Assembly (NCBI GenBank): GCA_037179515.1
Contig: JAXCGZ010003870.1
Location: forward strand, 12,501-76,500
DNA length: 64,000 nucleotides
Direction: 5' to 3'
Origin: Halocaridina rubra
Lineage: Eukaryota > Arthropoda > Malacostraca > Decapoda > Atyidae
Shown here in pieces: positions 1 to 13,689 of the stretch (position 1 is the stretch's first letter; every line of letters starts with the position of its first letter). The notes beneath the pieces are model-generated. The model was not told the origin of the DNA. It made no database searches and saw only the letters and a list, made by a program, of their open reading frames with translations. The translations under genes and the position numbers were made by a program.

Positions 1-695
1 AATAGTTAATTTTGTCGTATCAAAATTGTTCTAATCGTATTGCTAAGAAGCAAAATTTCAAAGTGTTAAATATATCTATTATAGGACATGTTGTGTGACT
101 ACAAGAATATTAAACCAAAATCCTACAACTCCAAAATTAGTAGCGCTAATGATGACACATTACTTTCTGCAGTGATAATTATCGTAGTTTCCAACAACTC
201 ATGAGCATTTCTTATATACAATAATAACTACGACAACTTGAACACAAAAGTGACTCTATCAATATTGACTTTGTATTAAAAATATTTATAAAAACAGAGT
301 TGCAAAAAGCATTAGGTAACCACGACCATGGCCTACTCGTACTTATTTGAAGAACTACTCCCCATAACTATTACAATTAAGGCTATCACTGCTTCGTCAT
401 CATCATCATTACTATTATTATTATTATTATGAAGACTACTAGAAGCTCAAATATAATTAGAATGAGAAGAGATTTTTGCAGTGGGTAAAGTCAAAAAAAT
501 GGTATACAGTAATGCACATTCCATATTCATATGCGCTCTCTCTCTCTCTGGCATATATTTTGCTATGATATACTGCATATTACTTCATAAATCATCCAAA
601 ACCATATATTCTATGGAACAGTATGAACAATATTGCAATATACATGAGGAAAAAAATGAGCTTATATCAGTTAAGCAGATATTAATCATCTAAGC

Positions 696-953
696 CAGTG
701 ATTCCCAACCGGGGTTCCGCGAGAAACCGTAAAATAATTATGTGCTATTACAAAATGACAGTAAGTCATAACATTATTGACTGAAAAGTGTGAACTCTCA
801 TGTGATGCAATTGTAGGTTTCAATTAAATTAAATTGCTTATGAACTTTTCCTAAAAAATAATATATATATTAGTATACTATATATAGGGGTTCCTCGGAA
901 TATGAAAAATTATTACAAGGATTCCTCGAAGGTGTATAGGTTGGGAATCATTG
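696..953. mobile_element. hAT-type MITE with 8-bp target duplication
   Basis: The ends are inverted repeats: CAGTGATTCCCAACC at 696-710 and GGTTGGGAATCATTG at 939-953, differing at one position. Direct flanks ATCTAAGC (688-695) and ATCTACGC (954-961) are an 8-bp target duplication with one change. The TIR form and duplication length are typical of hAT non-autonomous elements. The 258-bp body has no coding potential. Confidence 0.8.
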
Positions 954-1189
954 ATCTACGCGAATGTCACAGGGAAAGTCTCACATAGAGGTTGGTTCTT
1001 GTAAAGATGAGAACCCCCCCCCCAGAACCCCATGTATAGTTAAATAACCCAGTAAATTGTTAGGTAATATGCCTTGTGAATAAGAATAACCCAATAACAC
1101 CCCGGGGTTACTCTGGGTTACAAGATAATAGAGGTTCTACGGCTACGCTGTCATATGTTAAACCTACCGCCATTTTACAAGCAGTACAG

Positions 1190-2610
1190 GAAAAAATAAA
1201 GATCTTGACAGTTGACTTGACCACGGAGACAAGATTTGCAGCCTATAAAACAAGGCAAGATTAAAGAGGAATACTTGCTGGGGACACAAGACTGATATAA
1301 AGCGGAACGTGACTGTGGACACAAGAAGTATACAAAGGAAAAGGACTGTAGGAACTTCACGTGAATAAAGAGAAAAATGACTATGGAAACATGGCGTAAA
1401 TAAAGAGGAAACCAAGAAACACGATAAGAGTAAAATTAATACTATTTGGGGTACAAAATATGAATAAAGAGGGAAAAAAATATTGTGGAAAGAAAACAGG
1501 CATAAATCAAGTCCTAACTGCGGAAAAAAAAAATTGAATAAATAAAACACTAACTATGGAAAACATGAATAAATAAAATATAAATTAATAAAAACACGAA
1601 AAAGTTAAAAGTTACTTTGGAATCAAAACAAAATTAAAAATAAATATGACTATGGACACAGGACATCAATAAAGAAGAATTGGCTTATTAAAACAAAATG
1701 TAAATAATGAAAAAATTATCAGTGGAAACGAGACCTGAATTGAGAGAAACCAGTTTGGGGGAAACAGCATGGAAAAAAAAAGAGGCAACTCCCAGTGAAA
1801 ACGAAATATTAATAATGTGGAAACTGACCATGGAAAAATGACATGAATAAAGAAGAAATTTCCTATGGAAACAAGAGATAGCTAATAGGAAATTTCCTGT
1901 GAAAATAAGACAGATAATAGGAAACTGGAAGTATACAAATCTTGAAGAGGAAACTAAAGGTGGAAACAAAAAACAAGATTAAAGAAGAAACTATTTGGAA
2001 ATAAGACATGAAGAAAGAGGATCCGGCCTATAGAAAGTGATAGGAATTATATAGAAATTATCTGTAGAAACAAGAAACATTTAAAAAAGAAACTGGCCGT
2101 AGAAACAAAACCTGAATATAGAGGAAACTGCCCATGGAAACAAAACGTGCATACTGGCGAAACTGCCCGTGCTAACAAGACAAGAACAAAGTGGAAACTT
2201 CCTATGGAAACAAACATAAGAGGAAACAAAATATGAGTATAGAAGAAACTAGATACTGAAAAAAGACATGAATAGAGAGCAACTATTGAAAGAAATCATG
2301 ATTAAAAAAATAAACAAGTACAAACAAGGCAAGCATAAGGGGGAAACTAACCATGGAAACAAGACTTGAATAATAAAGAACTGATAAAAACAGGTCATGA
2401 ATTACAAGGAAACAAATAAGTAAAAAATAAAGAGGAACTTAACTGTGGCCACAAGACAAGACTGAAGAGTACACAGCCTGTCCAAAGAAAACATGAGTAA
2501 GGTGGAAACTATCTGTGGAAGCAAGACATGTCTAAAGAGGAAGCAGACAGTGGAAACAAGACGGGTATAAAAAGAAAACAAATTGTGAAAGCAAGACATA
2601 AATCATGATG
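1190..2610. repeat. Diverged minisatellite, unit about 30-36 bp
   Basis: About 1.4 kb is built of degenerate tandem units of the form TGGAAACAAGACATGAATAA followed by an AGAGGAAACT-like segment. Units differ in length and by many substitutions, so the array is old. The open frames on the minus strand across it (FSLYSR/VSTV-like repeats) are translations of the array, not genes. Confidence 0.75.
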
Positions 2611-2744
2611 ACCATGTGTGTGCTGAATTATGCACTAGAGAATTGCACAGTACTGTACTGTACTTTAATCAGAATGCCCAATTTCTTCAACCCCAATAAA
2701 GTATCAAGAAACAACTAAAGAGAAGTCTTATATCACAAGTATTT

Positions 2745-2855
2745 ACACAATACTTCTGGATTCCAAATCATACTCCCAAGTACCATACAATGAGTCAGCA
2801 AATTATACTCCCAAGTACCTGGATTGCAGATTATACTCCCAAGTACCACATAATA
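2745..2855. repeat. Short tandem repeat, three units of about 37-40 bp
   Basis: The core ATACTCCCAAGTACC recurs three times (about 2770, 2807 and 2835), each with similar flanks including AATGAGTCAG in two of the spacers. Confidence 0.6.
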
Positions 2856-2934
2856 ATGAGTCAGTTACACTCTTCTATAATAATTCGATAATCTTTATTT
2901 GTGTTACTGTATATCATAAAATCATTTGCCTTAT

Positions 2935-3100
2935 TACGTCACTATTAATCCCCATTTGAATAAGGATGGACACAAACAGGTTGGAGTTGGGGAATTAACG
3001 CTGGAAGCCTTTCCTAACGTCCCACTGTGGGATCGAACATGGGTTTCTCACTTCCCAAGTCAAGCGCTCTGACCAATGTGATACTGCTGTTCCCCCCATA
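2935..3100 (-). repeat. SINE-A copy, antisense
   Basis: It matches the family seen in sense orientation at 6762: here the 3' body comes first (ATTAATCCCCATTTGAAT, then GGGGAATTAACGCTGGA), followed by the reversed tRNA-like head (CAAGCGCTCTGACCA). Confidence 0.75.
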
Positions 3101-3454
3101 TGAAAAACAGTACTAAAGTCAGCTGAAGTGCTAACACTTATGAATGAAGTACAAAACCAAAATAATTAAGAATTTATACAATAAGCTTCTCCATATACAT
3201 AATCACTTTTTAATACTGTGAGAGTGGATCTTCATAATGCTAAATCATTAACTAGAGGTAATATAGGATAAATATGTGCCAACCAAACGTGAAAATATTA
3301 AACAAATAAAAAATTACAAAACAAGAATGACAATACAAAATTAGTTTTATGTAACTTAATTCAGAGGAAACTTTTATTCTAAGTCAGGTCAGTCCTCCAA
3401 TGCAGAATAAACTTATGCAAGATGATTTTTCTCTGTAGATTTTTTTAACGTTTT

Positions 3455-3607
3455 ATGTGTCACTATTCATTCCCATTTATGGATATAGCCAGCTCTAAGA
3501 TGGGGAATTAACACTGGATTCCCTTTCTAACGCCCCGCAGTGAGCTAAATAATGGATTTGACACCTCAAGAGTTGAGGATTCTACCCACTACACTACCTT
3601 GAGCCCC
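3455..3607 (-). repeat. SINE-A copy, antisense
   Basis: A diverged copy with the shared GGGGAATTAACACTGGAT block and the reversed head ending at CTACCTTGAGCCCC. Confidence 0.7.
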
Positions 3608-4011
3608 ATCTCCATAGCTTTTTGAAAAAAAAAGTGTACCTCAAAGGGTAGGTCACACAAATGCTCAATATGAATATTAAAATAAAGGCATAAGTAATTA
3701 ATATATGCAGACACATGCAGCAAATAAACCTTGTATGAGTAAATACACTCACAGTAATTCCGAAAGTGAAAAAGTTATTGAAACTCTGCATACTAATGTG
3801 GTCAAAGAGGGTGGCAGGAATGGTATAGAGATTGTAGACTAATCAAAGGGGCTGATGAGAAAAACAACAGATGCCAAATAGACATTTCCCATTATAAGTA
3901 ACAATCTGAAGGATGAACTATTGGCAATTTAATAAACAATGACAAGAAGAGAAGTAAGAGCAGATATAGAGTTAAAGAGACATTCTTTAGTGAATAATAC
4001 TGTTGTTATAC

Positions 4012-4158
4012 GTTTGCCATATTACTATTAATCTCATTTGAATGGGGGTGGACACAGACAGACTGTACCTAGGAAATTAAGGCTGGATGCTCTCGAATGC
4101 GCTTTTGTCACTTCCTGAACTAAGCGTTCTAACCACTACAGTACCACGGTCCCCATTC
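4012..4158 (-). repeat. SINE-A copy, antisense
   Basis: Contains ATTTGAATGGGGGTGGACAC, then GGAAATTAAGGCTGGATGC, then a reversed head with TAAGCGTTCTAACCACTACAG. Confidence 0.75.
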
Positions 4159-4234
4159 ATCACTTAATAATGATACTGCATACTAAAAATATAAAAACAA
4201 ATATGTAAATAAATAATCCTAGGAATAGGTTGTT

Positions 4235-4440
4235 ATCTTCCATTCATACAGGTAAGGGTACAGGCATCATTACTGGAGGATAATGAAGGACAGATCTCTG
4301 GAAATGATATCAATATTCATACCTGTCAGAGTGAAAGATGCTTACCAAATATACTCCTCATTACTGGAGGATAACGAGGGAGAGACTTCTGATTATTATG
4401 TCTATAAGCATACCTGTTAGAATGGAAAATATAGGTCTAA
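4235..4440. repeat. Two-unit tandem duplication, about 105 bp each
   Basis: CATTACTGGAGGATAATGA near 4267 recurs as CATTACTGGAGGATAACGA near 4359. Each is followed by related text ending in CATACCTGT(C/T)AGA. Confidence 0.6.
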
Positions 4441-4462
4441 GAAAAAAATAAACTGAAAACAC

Positions 4463-4598
4463 CACAGTAGCGCAGTGGTTAGTGCACTTTAAAAGTGACA
4501 AATCCAAGTTCCCGTCCAACGCTTTGCGTTTAGAAGAGCATCCTACCTGTCTGTAATTGCTTTCGCTCGACTGGGGATTAACAGTGACACATACATAA
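4463..4598 (+). repeat. SINE-A copy, sense
   Basis: The tRNA-like head CAGTAGCGCAGTGGTTAGTG (A-box region) is followed by the body in sense order, ending at GGGGATTAACAGTGACACA. Confidence 0.75.
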
Positions 4599-5079
4599 AA
4601 AAAAACCATAAACAAAGCTTACATATGAGCCACATGATACCAACAATGTAAGGGTATTAATTTATCTGAATAAGGTAAAACACTGGGGTAAACTATAGAT
4701 ATTGCAGAGGTTTTTAGGGCCCTGTCAAGATTATCCTTTCATCTATTAGCTACAAAAAACCAGTTAGCCTAATTACGCATACTTTTCAAAAGTTTAATAC
4801 TGACTTATACGTAAATCTATTAATGACATCACATTTTAAGTGTCAAGGTAATCTTGAATTATCATATAATAACACACTATAACATTTGCATAACGTTTTA
4901 AAAGTTAGACTTTGAGGTGGCATTTCAACTATCTCATTATGTTATTAATAGTGACACATAAAACGGACACAACAACAAAAATATTACGTTTTATGAAGAT
5001 GCAGTGCCAATATTAATCTATTTCACTTCTTCTCAATCCTACAGATGTCTGTAAAATAAAAAAATCCTAATAACTTTTC

Positions 5080-5184
<105 letters not shown>

Positions 5185-5804
5185 AACTATAATAAAGGGG
5201 GAAACAGCCAAGGTATATGTATGTATGTATTATTACAAACTGATCAGAATAACTTATTTATTTTCCTCTAGGTATGAGATCTACTCTTAGTAAATAAAAA
5301 AGATGGATTTCTTTTTAGTCTATGAGATATAATGCAAACTTTGAATGAGTTTTCTTGACTTGTATACAAGTAATAAAAAATTACGTAATATTGCTTGCAA
5401 CAGCATTTGTACATTCAATATTTCACACAATCTGCATTTTCTATTTTCTGCCTATACTATCATTTCTAAAGATAAAACAAACAAAACATACTAATAATTA
5501 AATTTCAGAAACAATTCCCTACCATAGCTATTTATACCTTATTTGGATATATTTCTTGCACATAACACATTGGAGAGGGACAAAGAAGACTTCAGACAAT
5601 AGTTCTGCTGTCACTTGTCCTGATTAAAATGCTAAAGATAGATCATGGCATATTAAGTCACTTTTGAGGAAACAATTACTAAATGTTATGCTACTGTACT
5701 GTAATAATCAAACTCGTAATTACTTTAATAGTATTCTATGGGTCAAACTGAAAGTACACATAAACCCTAATATAACCATATTCCAGATAGATTGTTGTTG
5801 TATG

Positions 5805-5962
5805 CTATGTGTCATTATTAATCCCCATTTTCATGGGGTGGACAAAGATAGGTTGGAACTGGGGAATTAACGCTGGATGCCCTTCCTAACACCCCATGGT
5901 GGGCTCAAATGCAGGAATATCACTTTCTAAGACAAGTGCTCCAATCTATGCGTTACTGAGGT
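5805..5962 (-). repeat. SINE-A copy, antisense
   Basis: GTGTCATTATTAATCCCCAT, then GGGGAATTAACGCTGGATGC, then reversed head. It overlaps an open frame on the plus strand that is not a gene. Confidence 0.75.
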
Positions 5963-6493
5963 AAACATAATTCCATTCGTATTTCACAATATTCACTATA
6001 AATTTTATAATAAATGCATATAGAAGGTAACAAATGGACAGAGCTTTGCCTTATTAAATATTCTGAATACAGTAGTGTAGTTTACTGTTGTCTCTTTTGT
6101 AAAATTAAGTCATGATTCTACTAATGTGCTACCACAACCACTGGTCAAAAATAAATATAAAAAAGAAAATTAAGAACATTCTGTACAATAATTAAAAAGC
6201 TACAACACTTGAAATACTTCTTATGAAAATAATGCATTTATAAATCTCAACAATAAGTGGCTATTGTATAATTCACATGAATATACAGTACTGCTCACTG
6301 CTACTTCTAGCATATAATTTGCAAAGCTTGAATTGGAGAAATATGACATACTGAAGTATTTGAACTATGTCTCAATATTATTTCTTGGGACTACACTGGG
6401 TTCTAGAGCAAATGACAACTAGTTTTTGAAAACAGCAACAATGGCATTTTTGTGTAATTTTGGGTGTTAACCTCCTAATCACTACTGTCAGAA

Positions 6494-6560
6494 AGTAACG
6501 TTTTAAGTGTCACAGTAAGTCCCCATTCAAATGGGGGTGGACACTTGTGCACTCTACAAG
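6494..6560 (-). repeat. SINE-A fragment, antisense
   Basis: Only the 3' body (GTCCCCATTCAAATGGGGGT) is present. The head is missing. Confidence 0.6.
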
Positions 6561-6761
6561 TGCCCCACATTTATACAATAGTCGGACGATGTGTAATACT
6601 TCAAACATTCATTGTGCTTAAATACAGCAATTATAATTTCTTTCCAATGATAATATAAATCTGATACTGAAACAAGAATTATTATTATCCTCAACAGCAA
6701 TTAGCCTAACATAGCTATACAATATTCATTTATATAATACTTGTATACATATGGAGAGAGC

Positions 6762-6937
6762 ACTGCAGTAGCGCAGTGAATAGAGCGCTCAACTCATGAA
6801 GTGATAAACCTGTGCTCGAGCCCACCGAGTGGCATTAGGGAGGGCATTCAGCCTTGTCCCTGGGTCCGACCTGTCTATGTCCACCCCCTTTCAAAAAAGG
6901 GATTAATATTGTAAAAAAAAAAAAAAAAAAAAAAAAG
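6762..6937 (+). repeat. SINE-A reference copy with poly-A tail
   Basis: This is the clearest copy. A tRNA-like head begins near GCAGTAGCGCAGTGAATAGA, the B-box-like CTGTGCTCGAGCCC follows about 40 bp later, then the body, and the copy ends in about 23 A residues. Pol III-type A and B boxes plus an A tail identify a tRNA-derived SINE moved by a LINE. At least 13 copies lie in the window. I could not find a clear target duplication. Confidence 0.8.
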
Positions 6938-7224
6938 GGCACACAAACATTTGTAATATGGAGTGTATAAAATATCACTTTCAACCATCATTCATGTAAC
7001 AGATTTTTATGTAATATATTTTCCAGTGGCCTAACACTGGAGAGTAACAGAAGACAACACTATCGTCGCTGCTTACTGAGTATTATCATAAATAATATAC
7101 TAAAGACAAAAAATTAAAGTGTTTCTGCTAGTATCTAGAAACAAAGGAAGCCACAAATGATATTGTTTTTATTAAATGCATTTGCCACAATAAATGATTC
7201 ACGTAATCCAGATGTAATGTCATA

Positions 7225-7267
7225 TAATAATTATAATAATAATAATAGTAATAATAATAATAATAAC

Positions 7268-7302
<35 letters not shown>

Positions 7303-7306
7303 CAAC
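7225..7306. repeat. (AAT)n microsatellite
   Basis: Imperfect TAA/AAT run; the poly-Asn reading frame over it is not a gene. Confidence 0.9.
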
Positions 7307-7448
7307 CACAGAAAGAAGCCAGTCTTTCAAAGTGAGGTTTACCATCACCTTGAAGATGCTTTAAGAGGAAAGTGAAAACTTGATATATTCTTAGTTTGTA
7401 TAATTAGCAGCATATATATATCACCACTAAAGTGGGATTTTATTCTTC

Positions 7449-7500
7449 CAATAATAATAATAATAATAATAATTATTATTATTATTATTATTATTATAAT
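7449..7500. repeat. Palindromic (AAT)n(ATT)n
   Basis: An AAT run passes directly into an ATT run, giving a perfect-hairpin microsatellite. Confidence 0.85.
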
Positions 7501-7773
7501 TAACAGAATATCAATGCCATAAATTATACAATACTGTACTCCCCTTTAAACAAACATTAAATGTGGCCACATTTCATGACACTGAAAACCTAAAACCAGT
7601 GCTTATAACTTATAATTATCCCTTTCTCATGTCAGTCACACAACTTAGTAGTTATAGGCTATATGGTAAATCGAACACGGCATAAACAAATATTAAAACA
7701 AAACACAATACAATTAATAAAATATTAATAATGGAAAAGAGATTCTTGGAGAACCCCTATGAGCACTATGAAA

Positions 7774-8163
<390 letters not shown>

Positions 8164-8460
8164 TATATATATACACACCAATTTTTAAAATAGTCAGCAA
8201 AACACTGCACCCAAATTGTCCCAGAAAAAAGGTGAAATATTAAACACATTTTTTTGTCAATCATTCATAACTAGAAATTTGGAGATAATGCTTTAAATCA
8301 TCCCATAAAAAATGGTGAAAAAGTAAACACAGCATTTAGGGTAATATTTCAAAAGGAGATATTTGGTTATCAGTGGTAAAATCACAAACATTTTCTTCCA
8401 GTTCTCGGACCACATTTTGACACTACTTTTGTAAAATAGGAAAGACATAAAGGTGCTATT

Positions 8461-8571
8461 ATGGCATACAGTCTACCTTACTATCTGGAGGCTTTTGTAC
8501 CCTAACCTGACCTAACTTAACCTGGTTAGGTTAGGTTTGGATACAATGGACTGCAGTTAGTGAGGTAGACC
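8461..8571. mobile_element. Short TIR element with a TTAGG/CCTAA palindromic core
   Basis: The left end CAGTCTACCTTACTA is inverted at the right as TAGTGAGGTAGACCG. The centre reads CCTAACCTGACCTAACTTAA, then GGTTAGGTTAGG, an inverted pair of telomere-like motifs. A related copy lies at 17500-17630. Confidence 0.55.
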
Positions 8572-8725
8572 GCACACTACTAAAGCACAAAAAAGAATTG
8601 CACCCTCTCTCTCTCTCTTTTTTTTTTTTTAACAACTAACGCTTACTTAAATAAAGCTTTAACAGTCTCACTTTCACTATGAACACTACCCAATTTACTG
8701 ATTTTTCCTAACTTTGCAATAAAAT

Positions 8726-8738
8726 AATAATAATAATC

Positions 8739-8776
<38 letters not shown>

Positions 8777-8814
8777 TATTATTATTATTATTTTACTCAC
8801 TGGAAAGTTAGGAA

Positions 8815-8857
<43 letters not shown>
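8726..8857. repeat. (AAT)n/(ATT)n compound microsatellite
   Basis: AAT then ATT blocks flank TTTTACTCACTGGAAAGTTA, followed by another AAT block. Confidence 0.85.
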
Positions 8858-9178
8858 TTCAACTATGATGTATGAGAATTCCCTCTTCTGTATTTTCTTT
8901 TTACAGTCTCTCTTTGCTTTAATTCAGCCATCCCCCTTATAAGAGGGAATATGGTTTTTGTATATAGACAGATGATGTATGACTTATTTTGTGGGAGTAC
9001 TTTGAGGTAAAATAAAAATAAAATAAAAATATTGCAATTACAGCCCCTAATATGATATTAGCATATTTCTTTATATATACCAGTACGGTACCATTTTAAG
9101 AGTTAATGGCATGAACATATAACATAATTTTCAGAAATGTATTTTAACATATGACTGAATAAAATGAGAATATATATA

Positions 9179-9623
<445 letters not shown>

Positions 9624-9639
9624 CCTTTTCTTTTTTTTT

Positions 9640-10490
9640 AATTGCACTCTATCACTAACTGTATTTCAGAATAAATCTGAGCTTTCCTAAGCTAGTCTAA
9701 TACTGTATACCATAACCAAGATAACGTGGCGCAAAAGTGTAATGATCATAATATTGATGTTTTTGTTCATTAATGGATTTATTTCGTTTATCAGACACAC
9801 CGAGTATAATTTTGTGAACTATGCAGTTCCTTAAAAAAAATTGATAAATATTCACATTCACACACTCAGAAAGTGAAATAAAAATAAAAAATATTGAAAA
9901 TACTGTATATCCAAAACTAATAAAATAACTATTTCTATAATCAACTTTCTTAACTGGGGGTGAACTAACTTAACTATCCTAACCATTTGTGTCTTACCCT
10001 ATAATGATAAATTTCCAATGAATTTTTATTAACTCAGGGTATAAAAGAAAATATTTACAGTACCAAATAACATTTTCTAAGCTTGCCAAAATCTACCACA
10101 ACCAAGATAACATGGTCTAATAATACAATACTATACTGTACTATATGATCGTGCAATAATATTCTTCTTTACATCATTCATCACAATGAAAAAATATCAA
10201 AGTTAAGTACACTTAAAAAATATTTTGTTAGATTTGAGTAGCTTTGTCAATTTCCAGTTAAGAAACTATAATTTAAATAATTGCCTTAACTTTTTTGTTA
10301 TATATTTTCAATGCCTTTACACTTTCATCACGGGGTGTGAGAGAAGGAATATGCTAAAATATAATATCTTTATACTGAACTCAAGGTAAGACAGGAGACA
10401 CAAAGATCGAAAATAATGAAGTAGGAAGTTTTTTGTCGTGGGAATAATAACAAAATTATAATTAATCATTGTGACATTATCCACAAGGTG
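9640..10490. other. AT-rich intronic sequence, related to the 15.9-16.4 kb tandem repeat
   Basis: No exon is seen. The segment around 9860-10030 shares TCTTAACTGGGGGTGAACTA and the following CTTAACTATCCTAACC-type text with the tandem array in Abraxas intron 1. Confidence 0.4.
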
Positions 10491-10499
10491 CTAAGATGA

Positions 10500-10595
10500 G
10501 TTACTGGGGTGAAATGGGATTCTGGTGAGTGCGTGTGCATTGACTCGGCCACCCCCTTATAAGGGGAACTAAGGTCAATGTATATGTACGTAATA
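10500..10595 (+). repeat. Repeat C fragment
   Basis: The core TGTGCATTGACTCGGCCACC, then CCCCTTATAAGGGG, recurs at 22.9, 23.9, 29.1 and 60.6 kb. Confidence 0.6.
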
Positions 10596-10995
10596 ATGAC
10601 AAAAGCGTAAATACTAAACACCAAAATCCCAGAGTCACTTTATAATGGGCCACTCACTGAGCATAACGATAATAAAGTTATTCTGAAAATAACAAAATTA
10701 AATAATGGGAAAAAAAATTACACATCTCTTTACACGCGCTCATTTTCATCCTACGCCAATGAACTTTTTCGGTTTCAATATTTTATTATTTTTACTCTAG
10801 AAAAACGTTTGCGAGTGGTGTGGAGAAGCGCTCGTCATCGCATACCACACGACAACAACAACCACCTCACGAATGAACGACGCGCTAGCAGACGAAATCG
10901 CCTTCGTAACCTTTGTTGTATCTTGGAGGTACTCCTCTCTACGCTACCTGTCACAAGGGCCATGGGATAGATTTGGTATTCAATGAGTTACTTAC

Positions 10996-11154
10996 CAATT
11001 GCAAGACGGTGTTGACCACTTCCTTATTGGAGACTTGTCCCACTTCAATTAAGCCTATCAACACGGCGAACTTCAAGTTATCGGCCATGGCCACCTTAAC
11101 CACATCCTCGGGGCGCTTCACATCTTTGATTGGCGGTTCACTTGGCTCTGCCAT
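10996..11154 (-). CDS. NBEA: First coding exon of a neurobeachin/LRBA-family (BEACH) protein
   Basis: An open exon of 53 codons starts with ATG at 11154 and ends in phase 0 at a canonical GTAAG donor (10995-10991). The segment reading [20 protein letters not shown] matches the conserved start of the N-terminal armadillo-like region of neurobeachin and LRBA (insect rugose). These are very large BEACH-WD40 scaffolds that bind PKA and act in membrane and vesicle traffic. The first 27 residues are variable, acidic and basic, as expected for this family, in which the N-terminus is poorly conserved. The next family segment (LVGGEFDLEMNF-like) is not found at 1-10990, so this exon is followed by an intron of at least 11 kb and the gene continues off the left edge. 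NBEA and LRBA cannot be told apart from 53 residues; invertebrates usually have one gene for both. The family call is firm and the gene symbol provisional. Confidence 0.85.
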
Positions 11155-11330
11155 GTCGCCAATATCTTAAATGCACCACGAGAGAATTAGGAACACTATC
11201 AGATTCACCATTCACTGCGAAATTTCACTCTCACGCGGGACAAACCTCAATGACGACTACCGATAGACGCCATCTTTGACAGATACTAACGTTCGAGGCC
11301 AAACGAATTTTAAGGTTATTATCTTTTATC
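11155..11330 (-). promoter_or_regulatory. Probable 5' UTR and promoter of the neurobeachin-family gene
   Basis: The sequence just upstream of the ATG (reading the minus strand) is richer in CpG and GC than the AT-rich surroundings, as is the flank around 10740-10920. No TATA box is evident, which suits a broadly expressed housekeeping or neuronal scaffold gene. The transcription start cannot be placed from sequence. Confidence 0.35.
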
Positions 11331-11339
11331 TTCGTAAAA

Positions 11340-12092
<753 letters not shown>

Positions 12093-12561
12093 TAGTCTAT
12101 ATTACATATACTTCTATGATCGTTAGAGATTTTTTTGTAATCGAACCTGGTTTAAGTATCAACCTTTATCTTCTCAAACAGTACCTAACTGAACTTTATT
12201 TGGCTATAGAACTAATGACGTAATACACTATAAGTTTGTCCATTTATCTACCCATCTATTTATCTATTTAGCTATTGACTTATCTATGTTCATAAATTCA
12301 TCTCTCTTCAATGATGACATATTTTGTATAAGTGAAATAATTCTTTGTGGCAATAACAATAAAGAGGAACTTCGTATAAGTGCTCTTAAAATTTTAATTA
12401 ATATTTGTAGGACTTATCATTTTATGCAGTCATTATACGTAGCTAATGTATAAGCGGATTCGCTTTCCTCTACGCAATATTTATCAGTATTGTATGGTAT
12501 GAAGATTGAGCCGAAAGCACTTATGTATGTATGTATGAACGTATATATGTATGTAATTAAT

Positions 12562-13330
12562 TACCTAATTGTGGCCCATGCTCGAAACTACCTGTCTAAT
12601 TTTCGGTTCCATTTTTGTACTTAGTGATACTTATCATACTTGTCCTTAAAACTACGGATTGAGCTAGCATTAACTACCTCCTCGATAATCGAATTACAAT
12701 TATAAACTACTCTTACACTAAAAAAAACAAAAAACAAAACAAAAAAAATCTTCCTTACATCAGCAAAGACATTTTCTTACAAAGCTTCAAACTATGACCT
12801 CTAATTCTAGTGCCAGCCAAATCAAAATATCGATCCCTATCCACTCGATTATAACCAAGAAGTAATTTAAAAACCGTTACCATATCCCCTCTCATTTTTC
12901 TAGTTTCGAGTGATAGTAAGTCTAATTCCCTCAGCCTCTCATCATAACTGAGATTGCGTTTTTGGCACCAGTTTCCTGGAATGTCTTTGAGCTTTTTCAA
13001 GCTTAACTGCGTGCTTTTTCAAGCGTGGATTCCAAAAGGGGGCTACATATTCAAGCTTTGGTCTCACATTGGTTACATAAACATTTCCGAACATTTCCTT
13101 ACATTTGCTAAGAAAGCATATGCTGCCCTTACTATGCCATTTATATGCATTTGGAGACAAATCGGCCAGTATGTTTACTCCTATATATCTATCATTCTTT
13201 GGCTCTTGAAGTTCTCCTCCTGCTATTGAGTAGTCAAGCTTGGGCCTTCTTGCACTTGTACCCATTCTCATTACCTTACATTTACAAGTACTGAATTTCG
13301 TTAGCCACTTTTCTGATCACTAATGCAGAC
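12562..13330 (-). mobile_element. CR1/L2-type LINE, 3' fragment (RT C-terminal part)
   Basis: Two minus-strand frames (13271 down to 12942, and 13000 down to 12755), offset by a frameshift, encode the last part of a non-LTR reverse transcriptase. Visible motifs are YIGVNILADL, VRPKLEYVAPFWNP, LEKAQRHSRKLVP, RLRELDLLSLETRKMRGDM and FKLLLGY. The typical CR1/L2 order is LGV, VRPxLEYA, LExxQRRA, L-LxxLExRRxRGDM. The endonuclease and YADD core are absent, consistent with 5' truncation. The same family and nearly the same interval occur at 59500-60150. Confidence 0.8.
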
Positions 13331-13659
13331 TATTTAGGTCTTCCTAAATAGTCTTACTTTCTTCATAATGTATGTATGTATGTATGTATTGGGACCAATA
13401 TCTGATTAATATTATAGTTGAAAATGCTACCTTTCTTCTCTGATTTTACATATTTTCTTATATTAGCATATATTATATCATATTATCTCATTTTCTTTCA
13501 TTTGGTCAGAATACGTGTGTACAGCCCATTTCTTATTTATCCAAATTTTATTCAGGATCATTTATATATAACTACTTCCAGTACATTAATTAACTCCATA
13601 TATTATTAGGTTCGATTTGGTTAGATTAGCTTGCGTTAATGTGTAAACTACCCTACACT

Positions 13660-13688
13660 TACCTGACCTAACCTAACCTAACCAAACA
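13660..13688. repeat. Interstitial CCTAA run
   Basis: Three consecutive CCTAA units with flanking variants (ACCTGACCTAACCTAACC). TTAGG is the usual arthropod telomere repeat; this is a short internal relic. Confidence 0.6.
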
Positions 13689-13689
13689 G

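Noticed and set aside
1164..2599. Several minus-strand frames rich in Phe, Leu and Ser
   Set aside because: They translate the purine-rich minisatellite and share no family features.
10913..11170. Plus-strand open frame over the neurobeachin exon
   Set aside because: It is the antisense shadow of the recognised minus-strand exon.
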